Assembly: GCA_903886485.1 (NCBI GenBank)
Contig: CAISMH010000012.1
Span: 124,001-188,000 of the forward strand
Length of the DNA: 64,000 nt
From: an uncultured Burkholderiales bacterium
Lineage (GTDB): Bacteria > Pseudomonadota > Gammaproteobacteria > Burkholderiales > Burkholderiaceae_C
Direction: 5' to 3'
The notes under the pieces are model-generated. The model saw only the letters and a program-made list of their open reading frames with translations. It did not search any database and was not told the origin of the DNA. Made by a program: the position numbers and the translations under genes. Each line of letters begins with the position of its first letter. Positions within the stretch are counted from its first letter, which is position 1. Below, one piece after another: positions 17,615-26,107 of the stretch.

Positions 17615-18073
17615 ATGAAACTGACCGTCAACGGAAAAAATCACACCCTCGACACCGAACCCGAAATGCCTTTGCTGTGGGCCTTGCGTGACGAGCTCGA
17701 CATCAAAGGCCCCAAGTTTGGTTGTGGCGTGGCCCAATGTGGCGCTTGCACGGTATTGCTCAACGGCGAGCCTGTGCGCTCTTGCTCTTATCCTGTGTCT
17801 GCCGCAGTTGGCCAAAAAGTCATCACCATCGAAGGCCTTGCTGACAAAGACCGACTGCATGCGGTGCAACAAGCGTGGATCGATCACCAAGTCCCGCAGT
17901 GTGGTTACTGTCAAGGCGGCCAAATGCTTGCCGCTGTCGCCCTGCTCAAGAAAAAACCCAAGCCCACCGATGAAGACATCGATGCGGCCATGAGCAACAT
18001 CTGTCGCTGCGGAACCTACGCCCGCATTCGCACGGCCATCCACGCCGCAGCCAAGAAAGGGACCCGCGCATGA
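17615..18073 (+). CDS. [2Fe-2S] subunit of an isoquinoline 1-oxidoreductase-type molybdenum hydroxylase
   Basis: A 152-residue small subunit. A plant-type ferredoxin cluster is formed by Cys37, Cys42, Cys45 and Cys57 ([17 protein letters not shown]), and the second helical-domain cluster by Cys96, Cys99, Cys130 and Cys132 (QCGYCQGGQ and [11 protein letters not shown]). Such subunits pass electrons from the molybdenum site to an external acceptor, often a c-type cytochrome. The stop overlaps the large-subunit ATG by 4 nt. It is the first gene of a six-gene unit leading into soxXYZA. The upstream gap of 101 nt should hold the promoter, which I cannot define. Confidence 0.88.
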   Translation: MKLTVNGKNHTLDTEPEMPLLWALRDELDIKGPKFGCGVAQCGACTVLLNGEPVRSCSYPVSAAVGQKVITIEGLADKDRLHAVQQAWIDHQVPQCGYCQGGQMLAAVALLKKKPKPTDEDIDAAMSNICRCGTYARIRTAIHAAAKKGTRA

Positions 18074-20238
18074 GCACCCAAGACATGAACGTTGACGTTG
18101 AACGTCGCCATTTTTTAAAAGTCTCCAGCAGTGCCACCGCCGGCCTGTCCTTGGGCTTTTTTGTTCCAGAGGGCGCCCACGCAGCGCAAGCACCACAACT
18201 GAATGTGTGGGTCGAAATTGAGCCCAACGACACCATCATCATCCGCTACGCACGCGCCGAAATGGGACAAGGCAGCATGACCTCTGCGCCCATGATCATT
18301 GCGGAAGAACTGGATGCCGACTGGAAGAAAGTGCGCGTCGAATACGCCACCGCCCACGAAAACTTGCGCACCAAACGCGCCTACGGCGACATGGCCTCGG
18401 TGGGCAGTCGCACCATCCGCAACTCACAAGAGTACTTGCGCAAAGCGGGTGCCACCGCGCGTGAGATGTTGGTCGCAGCCGCCGCCCAACAATGGGGGGT
18501 TCCTGCCAGCGAGTGCAAGGCCTCACTGAACAAAGTCACGCACGCAGCCACCAAGCGCAGTCTGAGTTACGGCCAACTCGCCGCCGCAGCCGCCAAGCTC
18601 GAAGCGCCCAAAGAAGTTCAACTCAAAAACCCCAAAGACTGGACCTTGATTGGCAAACCCATTGCTCGTGTGGACATCCCAGACATCGTGGTGGGCAAAA
18701 CGCGCTACGGCATTGACACCCAACTGCCGGGCATGTTGCATGCGGCAGTGGCAGCTTGCCCCGTGTTCAACGGCAAGGTCAAAGGCATGGACGCCTCCAA
18801 GGTGGAGAACCGCCGCGGCATCGTCAAGGTGTTGAACATGGGCGAGTTTGTCGCCGTGGTGGCCGACAACTGGTGGCGTGCCAAAGAAGCCTTGCGCGAA
18901 GTCTCGGTCGATTGGGATGTGGGCGAACACGGCACCCTCAGCAGCGCAGCCATCATGGCCCACTTCAAGGCGGGCATGGAGCAAGCCGAGCTGGCCGTCG
19001 CACGCAACGATGGCAACACGCCAGAGGCTTTGGGCAAAGCAGCCAAAGTGATTGAAGCCGATTACTTCACCCCCTATCTGGCCCATGCCACGATGGAGCC
19101 CATGGTGTGTACGGCATGGTTGCAGGGCGACCAACTCGACATTTGGTCATCCACCCAAAACCCAGAAGGCACCTTGGCCGTGGGCGCGGCCACAGCCGGC
19201 GTGCCACAAGCCAACGTCAAAGTGCATCCCGTTCAATTGGGGGGTGGCTTAGGCCGCAAGAGCCCACAAGACTTCACACGCCAAGCGGTGATGATCGCCA
19301 AAGCCATGGCGGGCAAACCCGTCAAGATGCTGTGGACACGCGAAGAAGAAATTCAACACGGCCTCTACCGCCCAGCCAGTTTGATGCGCTTCAAAGCGGG
19401 CATGGATGCCAACGGCAAAGTCGATGCCCTGCATATCCGCGTGAGTGCGCCATCGATTTTGTCCACCCTGCTCAAGCTGCCATTGCCCAAAGGCATTGAC
19501 GGTCAAGCGGTCGCCAGCTTCAATGACCACCCCTATGACATTCCCAACACCTTGGTGGATTACGCGCAGCGCAACACCAACGTGCCTGTGGGCTTTTGGC
19601 GCTCGGTGGGTCACTCGCAAAACCCTTATGGACGCGAGTGCTTCATCGACGAACTGGCACAGGCCGCTGGCAAAGACCCAGTGGCATTCCGCCTGTCGAT
19701 GCTGCCCAACAACGAGAAATCCAAACGTGATCGCAGCATCCTCGAAGCCGTGACCAAGGCCGCGGGCTGGGGCAGCCCCCTGCCCGCTGGCGTGTTCCGT
19801 GGTGTGGCCGAAACCGAAGGCTACGGCAGCTGGACGGCCTGTGTGTGCGAGGTGTCGGTCAACGCCAAGAACGAAGTCAAGATCCACCGCGTGGTGATTG
19901 GCATTGATCCCGGCTACGCCGTCAACCCCGACAACATCGTGGCGCAGTTCCAAGGCAGCGTGGTGCATGGACTGACGGCCATCTTCTGGGGCGAGAACAC
20001 CATCAAAGAAGGTCGTGTCGAGCAATCGAACTTCCACGACTACCGCATGATGCGTTTGAACGAGATGCCCAAAGTCGAGGTCGTGATTGCACCGACGGGC
20101 GGCTTCTGGGGTGGCGTGGGCGAACCCGCGCAAGCGCCCTTGGCACCTGCATTGGTCAACGCCATTTCTGCGGCGATGGGCAAACGCATTCGCTCCTTGC
20201 CATTGAAAAACCACGGACTGAGCTTGGTCAAGGCATGA
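18070..20238 (+). CDS. Molybdopterin-binding large subunit (isoquinoline 1-oxidoreductase beta type), Tat-exported
   Basis: A 722-residue xanthine-dehydrogenase-family subunit of the single-chain IorB/NicB/AorA-like class. The N-terminus carries a twin-arginine signal (ERRHFLK, residues 11-17, then a hydrophobic stretch and AHAAQ), so the enzyme should be periplasmic. [12 protein letters not shown] is the cofactor loop and GVGEP near the C-terminus holds the expected catalytic Glu685. The family hydroxylates N-heterocycles or oxidises aldehydes; the substrate is unknown. It is preceded by its [2Fe-2S] subunit and followed, with 4-nt overlap, by soxX. This linkage is unusual and suggests cytochromes of the same operon take its electrons. 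Confidence 0.85.
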   Translation: MSTQDMNVDVERRHFLKVSSSATAGLSLGFFVPEGAHAAQAPQLNVWVEIEPNDTIIIRYARAEMGQGSMTSAPMIIAEELDADWKKVRVEYATAHENLRTKRAYGDMASVGSRTIRNSQEYLRKAGATAREMLVAAAAQQWGVPASECKASLNKVTHAATKRSLSYGQLAAAAAKLEAPKEVQLKNPKDWTLIGKPIARVDIPDIVVGKTRYGIDTQLPGMLHAAVAACPVFNGKVKGMDASKVENRRGIVKVLNMGEFVAVVADNWWRAKEALREVSVDWDVGEHGTLSSAAIMAHFKAGMEQAELAVARNDGNTPEALGKAAKVIEADYFTPYLAHATMEPMVCTAWLQGDQLDIWSSTQNPEGTLAVGAATAGVPQANVKVHPVQLGGGLGRKSPQDFTRQAVMIAKAMAGKPVKMLWTREEEIQHGLYRPASLMRFKAGMDANGKVDALHIRVSAPSILSTLLKLPLPKGIDGQAVASFNDHPYDIPNTLVDYAQRNTNVPVGFWRSVGHSQNPYGRECFIDELAQAAGKDPVAFRLSMLPNNEKSKRDRSILEAVTKAAGWGSPLPAGVFRGVAETEGYGSWTACVCEVSVNAKNEVKIHRVVIGIDPGYAVNPDNIVAQFQGSVVHGLTAIFWGENTIKEGRVEQSNFHDYRMMRLNEMPKVEVVIAPTGGFWGGVGEPAQAPLAPALVNAISAAMGKRIRSLPLKNHGLSLVKA

Positions 20239-20651
20239 AAGCCCTTGTAGCAGGACTGGCGGGATGCCTCGCTTGCTGCACGGGTTTCATGCCGGCTTGG
20301 GCGCAAGCACCGAGTGGACCAGCATCGGCCTCGCCTGAGAGAGGCCGTGCTTTGTTGATGGAAAGGCAAGACACCGGCTGTATCTTGTGTCATCAAATCC
20401 CAGGCCTGCCAGTCGGCGGCGCACTGGGGCCTTCCTTGCACGGATTGGCACAACGCAGCACCCCCGCCCAAGCGCGAGAGCGCATTGCAGATGCCCGACG
20501 CTTCAATCCGAACACCCTCATGCCCGCCTACCTCAGCGTCGAAGGTCTTCACAATGTAGCAGCGCGTTATCGCGGTCAAACGGTGTTGACACCCTTGGCC
20601 GTGGATGACATCGTGAGCTACCTGTTTCAACCCGACACCACCGCACCATGA
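20235..20651 (+). CDS. soxX: SoxX-like c-type cytochrome
   Basis: A 138-residue periplasmic cytochrome with a signal peptide (cleavage near AWAQA). One haem site, CILCH, is at residues 49-53, and a likely distal ligand Met97 lies in PNTLMPAY, the normal SoxX arrangement. In canonical thiosulfate oxidation SoxX pairs with SoxA and joins a sulfur substrate to the SoxY cysteine. The ATG overlaps the molybdenum-subunit stop as ATGA, and the stop overlaps the soxY start in the same way. The assignment rests on these motifs and on the neighbours soxYZA. Confidence 0.83.
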   Translation: MKALVAGLAGCLACCTGFMPAWAQAPSGPASASPERGRALLMERQDTGCILCHQIPGLPVGGALGPSLHGLAQRSTPAQARERIADARRFNPNTLMPAYLSVEGLHNVAARYRGQTVLTPLAVDDIVSYLFQPDTTAP

Positions 20652-21133
20652 CTCGGCCCTCCACTTCACGTCGTCGCTGGCTGCAGCACACCGCCACGTT
20701 GGGCCTCGCTTGGGCGAGTCTGCCAACGCGGTTGGCCTATGCGCAAAAAATGGAATCTGGGCAGCTCAAAACCTTGGCACAAATGATCGAGCCCATCACA
20801 CAAGGTGCGAAGCTGCTCGAACAAGACGTCACGCTGCATGCACCTGTGCTGGCAGACAACGGCTTCTTAGTGGCCCTCGGTGTGCAAGTGCAAAGCCCGA
20901 TGACTGCGCAAGACCATGTCACCCATCTGTACCTGCTGTCGCAACGCAACCCCGTCACGCGTATGGCCGTTTTTCACATGGGGCCATGGAGTGGCCGTGC
21001 CGAGATCAACACCCGCGTGCGCCTGGCGGGCACCCAAGCCGTGGTGGCCTTGGCCCGTTTGTCTAACGGTGAATTTCGTTACGGGCAGATCGACATCATC
21101 GTCACCGAATCAGCTTGCGTGGACGCGTCATGA
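20648..21133 (+). CDS. soxY: SoxY-like sulfur carrier with atypical C-terminus
   Basis: A 161-residue protein with a Tat-like signal (SRRRWLQHTATLG) and a SoxY-type immunoglobulin-like domain (FLVALGVQVQSPMTAQDHVT, then VAVFHMGP-like VFHMGPWSG). Standard SoxY ends in GGCGG, whose Cys carries the substrate as a thioconjugate. Here the last residues are IIVTESACVDAS: one Cys (157) at the equivalent place, but both flanking Gly pairs are missing and two extra residues follow. The nucleotide sequence 21106-21133 reads through cleanly to TGA, so this is not a frameshift of a GGCGG end. It could be a specialised or altered carrier. It overlaps soxX and soxZ by 4 nt each. Confidence 0.75.
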   Translation: MTRPSTSRRRWLQHTATLGLAWASLPTRLAYAQKMESGQLKTLAQMIEPITQGAKLLEQDVTLHAPVLADNGFLVALGVQVQSPMTAQDHVTHLYLLSQRNPVTRMAVFHMGPWSGRAEINTRVRLAGTQAVVALARLSNGEFRYGQIDIIVTESACVDAS

Positions 21134-21477
21134 GTCTCGCCCGTCTTCAATGGCCCGAGCGCATCGTTGCAGGGGATGTGGTCAAAGTGCGGTTGCTGGT
21201 CTTGCATCCCATGGACACCGGCTATCTACAAGACCTGCTTGGGAAAATGGTGCCACGCAATGTGATCCGTTTGCTGAGTTGCAAATTGGGTTCGCGTGAG
21301 GTGTTTCGCGTGGAGCCGTCATCGGGCATTGCCGCCAATCCATTGTTCGAGTTTTTCGTTCGCGCGACGGAATCTGCCGAGATGCTTGTCGAATGGGTCG
21401 ATGACCGTGGCATCCGAGGCGAGTTCAGGCAAACCATGACGGTGCTACCTGCCCCTGTTTCAGCCCCATCCAAGTGA
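21130..21477 (+). CDS. soxZ: SoxZ-like partner of the SoxY carrier
   Basis: A 115-residue protein without signal peptide, resembling SoxZ: RIVAGDVVKVRLLVLHPMDTGY, then a mid-region KMVPRNVIRLLSCKLG, and a C-terminal EMLVEWVDDRGIRGEF strand pair. SoxZ forms a heterodimer with SoxY and is exported with it. The ATG at 21130 overlaps the soxY stop by 4 nt, and the stop overlaps the GTG of soxA by 4 nt. Like SoxY here it is somewhat divergent, but no functional residue of its own can be judged. Confidence 0.8.
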   Translation: MSLARLQWPERIVAGDVVKVRLLVLHPMDTGYLQDLLGKMVPRNVIRLLSCKLGSREVFRVEPSSGIAANPLFEFFVRATESAEMLVEWVDDRGIRGEFRQTMTVLPAPVSAPSK

Positions 21478-22286
21478 ACACCTTGCGCGCGATGTCGACG
21501 ACTTGGCGGTTGATGGCCGTGGTGTGCTTGGCACTTCCAAGCGCTTGGGCCCAATCAACGGCTCCCACACGCGCACTGCCTTTGTCGCAACTGCAGTCGG
21601 GCCTTTATTTTTCAGGCAAAGACGTGCAGGCCCTGCAAGCCGATGAGTTTGCGAACCCAGCACAACTTTGGCTGAGCCAAGGCGCCACACTGTGGCGCCG
21701 CGCCAGTGAGGCCAACGGTAAATCCTGCCTGAGTTGCCACGGTGAAGCGAGTCAAAGCATGGTCGGTGTCGCCACGCGATACCCCGCGGTGGATGCACGC
21801 CAAGGTCGCTTGATGAACATCGAAGACCGCATCAACCAATGCACCACCGAGCGTCAAAAACTCAAACCTTTGGCACCTGAGTCGGCGGCGCTGCTGGGCC
21901 TGACCCTTTTGGTGACACAAGCCTCCAAAGGCCTACCACTGCATGTGAACATTCAAGGCGCGGCACGACCCCATTGGCAAGCAGGTGCGGCGTTGTTCCA
22001 ACAGCGACAAGGGCAATTGAATTTGTCATGTGCCCAATGCCACGACCAGAACTATGGCCAGCGCCTGTACGTTGACCCGTTGACGCAAGGCCAACCCAAC
22101 GGCTACCCGGTGTATCGCTTGGAATGGCAAACACTCGGCTCGCTTGAGCGACGCCTGCGCAGTTGCTATACCGGCATACGTGCTGAGATACCGCCATGGG
22201 GTGCGCTAGAAATGCGCCAACTCGCGCTGTACCTGATGTGGCGTGGTGAGGGCCTGCCGATCGAGGTACCTGCGGTGCGCAAATGA
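21474..22286 (+). CDS. soxA: SoxA-like dihaem c-type cytochrome
   Basis: A 270-residue periplasmic cytochrome with a signal peptide ending near SAWAQ. Two haem sites are visible, CLSCH (85-89) and CAQCH (186-190), as in dihaem SoxA. The active-site ligand Cys231 is present in RSCYTGIRAE, corresponding to the cysteine persulfide ligand of SoxA. With SoxX it would attach a sulfur compound to SoxY. GTG at 21474 overlaps the soxZ stop; ATG at 21492 is an alternative start. It is the last gene before a strong terminator at 22354. soxB and soxCD are not in the window. Confidence 0.85.
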   Translation: MNTLRAMSTTWRLMAVVCLALPSAWAQSTAPTRALPLSQLQSGLYFSGKDVQALQADEFANPAQLWLSQGATLWRRASEANGKSCLSCHGEASQSMVGVATRYPAVDARQGRLMNIEDRINQCTTERQKLKPLAPESAALLGLTLLVTQASKGLPLHVNIQGAARPHWQAGAALFQQRQGQLNLSCAQCHDQNYGQRLYVDPLTQGQPNGYPVYRLEWQTLGSLERRLRSCYTGIRAEIPPWGALEMRQLALYLMWRGEGLPIEVPAVRK

Positions 22287-22353
22287 CGGATGGCCTTGGG
22301 GCTTGTCCCGTTCGCGTCTGGCGGGGCGTCGTGTTCTTCTTATGATCGCTGGC

Positions 22354-22377
22354 GTGAGTCAAAGACTCACTTTTTTT
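22354..22377 (+). terminator. Rho-independent terminator of the Mo-hydroxylase/sox unit
   Basis: A perfect 7-bp stem, GTGAGTC / GACTCAC with an AAA loop, is followed by seven T. It lies 67 nt after the soxA stop and just before the ribosome site of the next gene, so it separates the sox unit from the FAH-family gene. Confidence 0.8.
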
Positions 22378-22396
22378 CATTGCTTAGGAGAACATT

Positions 22397-23269
22397 TTGC
22401 GCATCGCCACTTTTGTCCACCACGGGAAACGCCATGTCGGCCAAGTCTCTGCCGATGGCCTACAGGTCACGGCGTTTGCCCTTTCGGATGCACAAGCCCA
22501 CCACGGTGCACAGCCTCTGATTGACGCCATGGTGGCCGGCCAAGGATTGCCTGCATTGACAGGCAGCCCTGTGGCCCTGACATCGGTCAAGCTGCAAGCA
22601 CCGCTGCCTGTGCCACGTCGTAACGTGTGGTGCGTGGGTCGCAACTACCACGCACATGCCAAAGAGCTGCAAGCCTCTGTTTTCAAAGACAGCAACACCG
22701 ACACCCAGGCTTGGCCCATCGTCTTCACCAAGGTGCCCGAGTGCGTGGTCGGCCCCACCGACGATGTGCATCTGCCAGGTGCCGCCATCTCCGATCAAAT
22801 CGACTACGAAGCCGAGTTGGCCGTGGTGATTGGCCAAGGCGGCAAGAACATCGCCAGAGCCGATGCCATGCGCCATGTGTTTGGCTACACCGTGGTCAAC
22901 GATGTGACCGCACGTGATGTGCAGATGCGTCACCAGCAATGGGACATGGGCAAATCGTTTGACACGTTCTGTCCGATGGGTCCGTGGCTCGTGACGGCAG
23001 ATGAAGTGGACGGTCGCAACACGCGCGTGCGCTGCTGGGTCAACGGTGAGTTGCGCCAAGACGGTCCCACTGAGAACATGATTTTTGACATCCCGACCTT
23101 GATCGAAACCATCTCACGTGGCATCACGCTCTACCCGGGTGACATCATTGCCACGGGCACACCAGCAGGCGTGGGCATGGGCTTGAACCCACCGCGCTAC
23201 ATCGCCAAGGGCGATGTGATCCGCGTCGAAATCGACGGCGTGGGCACGATTGAAAACCGCTTCGTTTAA
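22397..23269 (+). CDS. Fumarylacetoacetate hydrolase (FAH) family protein
   Basis: A 290-residue enzyme of the FAH/HpcE/UGL fold. Metal and active-site segments are visible: VGRNYHAHAKEL, the acidic metal ligands in DYEAELAVVIG, GYTVVNDVTARDVQ and the C-terminal GTPAGVGMG. Family members hydrolyse or decarboxylate 3-oxo acids in aromatic or sugar-acid catabolism. The start is TTG at 22397, 6 nt after an AGGAG ribosome site. It is followed by two Bug-type binding proteins on the same strand, suggesting uptake and degradation of one carboxylic acid (inference). Confidence 0.85.
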   Translation: MRIATFVHHGKRHVGQVSADGLQVTAFALSDAQAHHGAQPLIDAMVAGQGLPALTGSPVALTSVKLQAPLPVPRRNVWCVGRNYHAHAKELQASVFKDSNTDTQAWPIVFTKVPECVVGPTDDVHLPGAAISDQIDYEAELAVVIGQGGKNIARADAMRHVFGYTVVNDVTARDVQMRHQQWDMGKSFDTFCPMGPWLVTADEVDGRNTRVRCWVNGELRQDGPTENMIFDIPTLIETISRGITLYPGDIIATGTPAGVGMGLNPPRYIAKGDVIRVEIDGVGTIENRFV

Positions 23270-23331
23270 AACTAAAAAAAGCAGGCAGGCATTTCCCTGA
23301 CCTGCCAACGAACAACTGAAGGAGACAACAC

Positions 23332-24306
23332 ATGGAACGACGCCAATTGATCCGTGGTGCGTTGTGCGTGGCCATGGCCTGTAGAGCCTTCACCGCGATG
23401 GCACAGGGCTACCCAACCAAACCTATCACCATGGTGGTGCCGTTTCCGCCGGGTGGTGTGGCGGACACCGTCGGCCGCCCCGTGGCCGAAGCCATGTCGC
23501 GTTACCTCAAGCAACCCATCGTGGTGGACAACAAAGGCGGTGCGGGCGGCGGCATAGGCATGGCACAAGTGGCCAAGGCCAAGCCCGATGGCTATACCGT
23601 GCTCATGTCTTTGTCTTCTTTGGTGGTGCTGCCAGAAGCAGACAAAATTTTGCAGCGCGCCCCCATGTATCAGGTGAACCAGCTCAAACCCATTGCGCGC
23701 TTCACCGCTGACCCCACAGTGCTGGTGGTACGCAGCGACAGCCCTTGGAAAAACTACGCCGAATTCATCGCCTACGCGAAAGCCAACCCGGGAAAAATTT
23801 CATTTGGCTCATCCGGCAACTACGGCACCATGCACGTGCCGATGGAGCAACTCAAAGTGGCCACCTCGACCTTCATGCTGCATGTGCCCTACACGGGTGC
23901 GGCGCCTGCGGTGATGTCGCTGCTGAGTGGTCAGATTGATGCGGTGTCCACAGGCCCTGCCAGCGTGAAGCAGCAGATCGCTTCAGGTCGCTTGCGTGCC
24001 TTGGCGCACTGGGGTGAGGGGCGACTGGCCAGCCTGCCCGATGTGCCGAGCTTCAAAGAACTCGGCGTGCCCATCCAGTACTCGCAATGGTCGGGCCTCT
24101 TTGTGCCCACTGACACGCCTGCTGCGGTGGTAGACAGCCTGCGTCAAGCGGCCAAGTTTGCGGCGCAAGATGCACGTGCGGTCTCGGCGCTGACAGCCTC
24201 TGGAACATCCTTCATGTACCAAGACGCAGCCGACTTTGAACGGTTTGTGCAAGCCGACGCCAAAGAAATGAGTGGCCTCGTCGCCCGCATTGGCAAGGTG
24301 GACTGA
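23332..24306 (+). CDS. Bug-family (TctC) periplasmic solute-binding protein
   Basis: A 324-residue protein with a signal peptide (residues about 1-24, ending FTAMAQG) followed by YPTKPITMVVPFPPGG, the standard N-terminus of mature Bug/TctC proteins. It also has the ligand loop DNKGGAGGGIGMAQVAKA and the SSGNYGTMHVPMEQLK segment. These proteins bind carboxylates or amides in the periplasm, for tripartite transport or signalling. No tctAB genes are near, as is common for orphan Bug proteins. The ATG at 23332 is preceded by GGAGAC. Confidence 0.87.
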   Translation: MERRQLIRGALCVAMACRAFTAMAQGYPTKPITMVVPFPPGGVADTVGRPVAEAMSRYLKQPIVVDNKGGAGGGIGMAQVAKAKPDGYTVLMSLSSLVVLPEADKILQRAPMYQVNQLKPIARFTADPTVLVVRSDSPWKNYAEFIAYAKANPGKISFGSSGNYGTMHVPMEQLKVATSTFMLHVPYTGAAPAVMSLLSGQIDAVSTGPASVKQQIASGRLRALAHWGEGRLASLPDVPSFKELGVPIQYSQWSGLFVPTDTPAAVVDSLRQAAKFAAQDARAVSALTASGTSFMYQDAADFERFVQADAKEMSGLVARIGKVD

Positions 24307-24362
24307 TCCTCCCCAATCAGAGCAAACCGTTTTTGAAGTTCATAACTCGGAGACAAGACATC

Positions 24363-25328
24363 ATGACACTACCCCGCACCCTCAAGCTGCTGGCCCTGAC
24401 TTTGGCGATGGCCTCTGGACTTGTGCAGGCACAAAGTTACCCGAACCGCCCCGTGAAAATTGTGGTGCCTTTTGCCTCAGGCGGCCCCGCTGACAACTAC
24501 GCCCGCTTCATGGCGCAGCGCTTGAGCGAGGAGTTCAAGCAATCGTTTGTGATTGACAACAAACCCGGTGCCGGGTCCATCATCGGCACTGACTTCGTCG
24601 CCAAGTCTGCCCCTGATGGCTACACCTTGTTGATGATGTCCAACGCGCACACGGTCAACGAGTCCCTCATCCCCAACAAACCATTTGGTTTGATGAAAGA
24701 CTTTGTGGGCATCGCGCCTGTGAATTACTCCAACTTGTTGTTGGTGGTCCATCCCTCGGTGCCCGTCAAAACAGTGGGCGAACTCGTCACACTGGCCAAG
24801 TCCAAACCGGGCAAACTCAACTTCGCCTCCTCTGGCAATGGCACGCCGTACCACATGGCTGGTGAATTGTTCAAACACATGGCGGGCATCGACATGACGC
24901 ATGTGCCCTACAAGGGCAGCTCAGGGGCGCGCACCGACATCGTGGGTGGTCAAGTCGATGTGATGTTTGATGCCGAAACCACCATGGCCGAATTTGCACG
25001 CAATGGCAAAGTCCGCACGCTCGGGGCCACAGGACTGGTGCGCTCTACCAACTTGCCCGATCTCCCGACGGTGGCCGAGACGGTTCCTAAATACGAGGCC
25101 ACCATTTGGCTGGGTTTCATGGCACCCAAGGGCACACCCGCCGACATCGTGAACAAACTCAACGCTGAAATACGCAAGATCGCGAACAACCCAGAAGTCA
25201 AAACGACGTGGGCCAAGCAAGGCGCCGTCCCCATGTCCATGACGGTGGCCGAGTTTGACCACTACCTCAACGCCGACATTGCCAAGTGGGCCAACATCGT
25301 CAAAGTCTCCGGCGCCAAAGCCGACTAA
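24363..25328 (+). CDS. Second Bug-family (TctC) periplasmic solute-binding protein
   Basis: A 321-residue paralogue of the preceding gene, with its own signal peptide (ending LVQAQ). Conserved features are YPNRPVKIVVPFASGG, FVIDNKPGAGSIIGTDFV, the SSGNGTPYHMAGELFK segment and VPYKGSS. The two share the fold but differ clearly in sequence, so this is not a recent duplication. GGAGAC precedes the ATG. The gene lies 56 nt downstream of its paralogue and 22 nt upstream of a ModA-like gene, which suggests one transcript. The ligand is unknown. Confidence 0.87.
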   Translation: MTLPRTLKLLALTLAMASGLVQAQSYPNRPVKIVVPFASGGPADNYARFMAQRLSEEFKQSFVIDNKPGAGSIIGTDFVAKSAPDGYTLLMMSNAHTVNESLIPNKPFGLMKDFVGIAPVNYSNLLLVVHPSVPVKTVGELVTLAKSKPGKLNFASSGNGTPYHMAGELFKHMAGIDMTHVPYKGSSGARTDIVGGQVDVMFDAETTMAEFARNGKVRTLGATGLVRSTNLPDLPTVAETVPKYEATIWLGFMAPKGTPADIVNKLNAEIRKIANNPEVKTTWAKQGAVPMSMTVAEFDHYLNADIAKWANIVKVSGAKAD

Positions 25329-25350
25329 AAAACCGAACAAGGAAAACAAC

Positions 25351-26040
25351 ATGCATGTCTTCAGTGGCGGCGCAGCCGAAGCCGCAGTCAAAGCCGTTCA
25401 GGCTGAATTTGAAAAAACAACAGGCACCCGCATCCACGGCACCTTCAGTGCCGTGGGCATGATGCGCGACAAGCTCTTGAGTGGCGAAGCCTGTGACGTG
25501 GTGATTTTTACCAAGCCCATCATTGAGCAACTCATTGCATCAGGCCATGTGGTGGCGGGCAGCGCGCGATCACTGGGCAAAGTAAAAACCGGTATTGCCG
25601 TGCGCAGCGGCACCGCACACCCCTCGGTGAAAACTCGTGCCGAACTGCATGCCGCCATGAGCGCGGCACAGGGCATTTACTTTCCAGACCCAGACAAAGC
25701 CACTGCAGGCATCCACTTCTTGGGTGTGCTCAAAGCATTGGGTTTAGATGAAACTTTGCGCAGCAAATTTCGCGTGTTTCCCAACGGCGTCACCGCCATG
25801 GGCGAGATGGCCAAGAGCAGCGACACCGGCATGATTGGCTGCACACAAGTGACCGAAATCAACTACGCCCACGGCGTGGATTTGGTCGATGTGCTGCCCC
25901 CCGAATTTGAACTCAGCACCGACTACACGCTCGGGCTTTGCACGAAGGCTGAAAATCCAGCCCATGCGCAACAGTTGATCGACCTGTTGACGGGCCCTGC
26001 CTCTGAAGCAGTGCGCAGACAAGGTGGTTTTGAGTTTTGA
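25351..26040 (+). CDS. ModA-like substrate-binding-domain protein without a signal peptide
   Basis: A 229-residue type II periplasmic-binding-protein fold resembling ModA (molybdate-binding). It has MHVFSGGAAEAAVKAVQAEFEKTTG at the position of the mature ModA N-terminus, then CDVVIFTKPIIEQL and PDPDKATAGIHFL. A good ribosome site (AAGGAAAAC) sits directly before the ATG, and the upstream in-frame extension has no hydrophobic segment. The protein therefore seems to be cytosolic, unlike true ModA. It could sense or bind a small anion or organic acid inside the cell. It is the last gene of the FAH/Bug cluster. Confidence 0.75.
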   Translation: MHVFSGGAAEAAVKAVQAEFEKTTGTRIHGTFSAVGMMRDKLLSGEACDVVIFTKPIIEQLIASGHVVAGSARSLGKVKTGIAVRSGTAHPSVKTRAELHAAMSAAQGIYFPDPDKATAGIHFLGVLKALGLDETLRSKFRVFPNGVTAMGEMAKSSDTGMIGCTQVTEINYAHGVDLVDVLPPEFELSTDYTLGLCTKAENPAHAQQLIDLLTGPASEAVRRQGGFEF

Positions 26041-26057
26041 AGAAACTCTAAAATTGC

Positions 26058-26093
26058 TGCGGTCCGCAAGCTCGACGTTCGAGCCCGACCGCA
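26058..26093 (+). other. Two-tier intergenic hairpin after the ModA-like gene
   Basis: An outer 7-bp stem (TGCGGTC / GACCGCA) encloses an inner 6-bp stem (GCTCGA / TCGAGC, CGT loop). It starts 17 nt after the ModA-like stop and ends 14 nt before the next ATG. No T-run follows, so it is either a weak terminator or a leader structure. Its T-arm-like look prompted a tRNA check, but no cloverleaf can be drawn. Confidence 0.45.
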
Positions 26094-26107
26094 ACTGAAA
26101 CCTCATC

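Noticed and set aside
23332..25328. Recent tandem duplication of the two Bug genes
   Set aside because: The proteins share the fold and short motifs but differ along most of their length, so the duplication is old or the genes were brought together.
26058..26093. tRNA-like T-arm sequence (GTTCGAGC)
   Set aside because: The surrounding sequence gives a simple two-tier hairpin; no acceptor, D or anticodon arm can be drawn.
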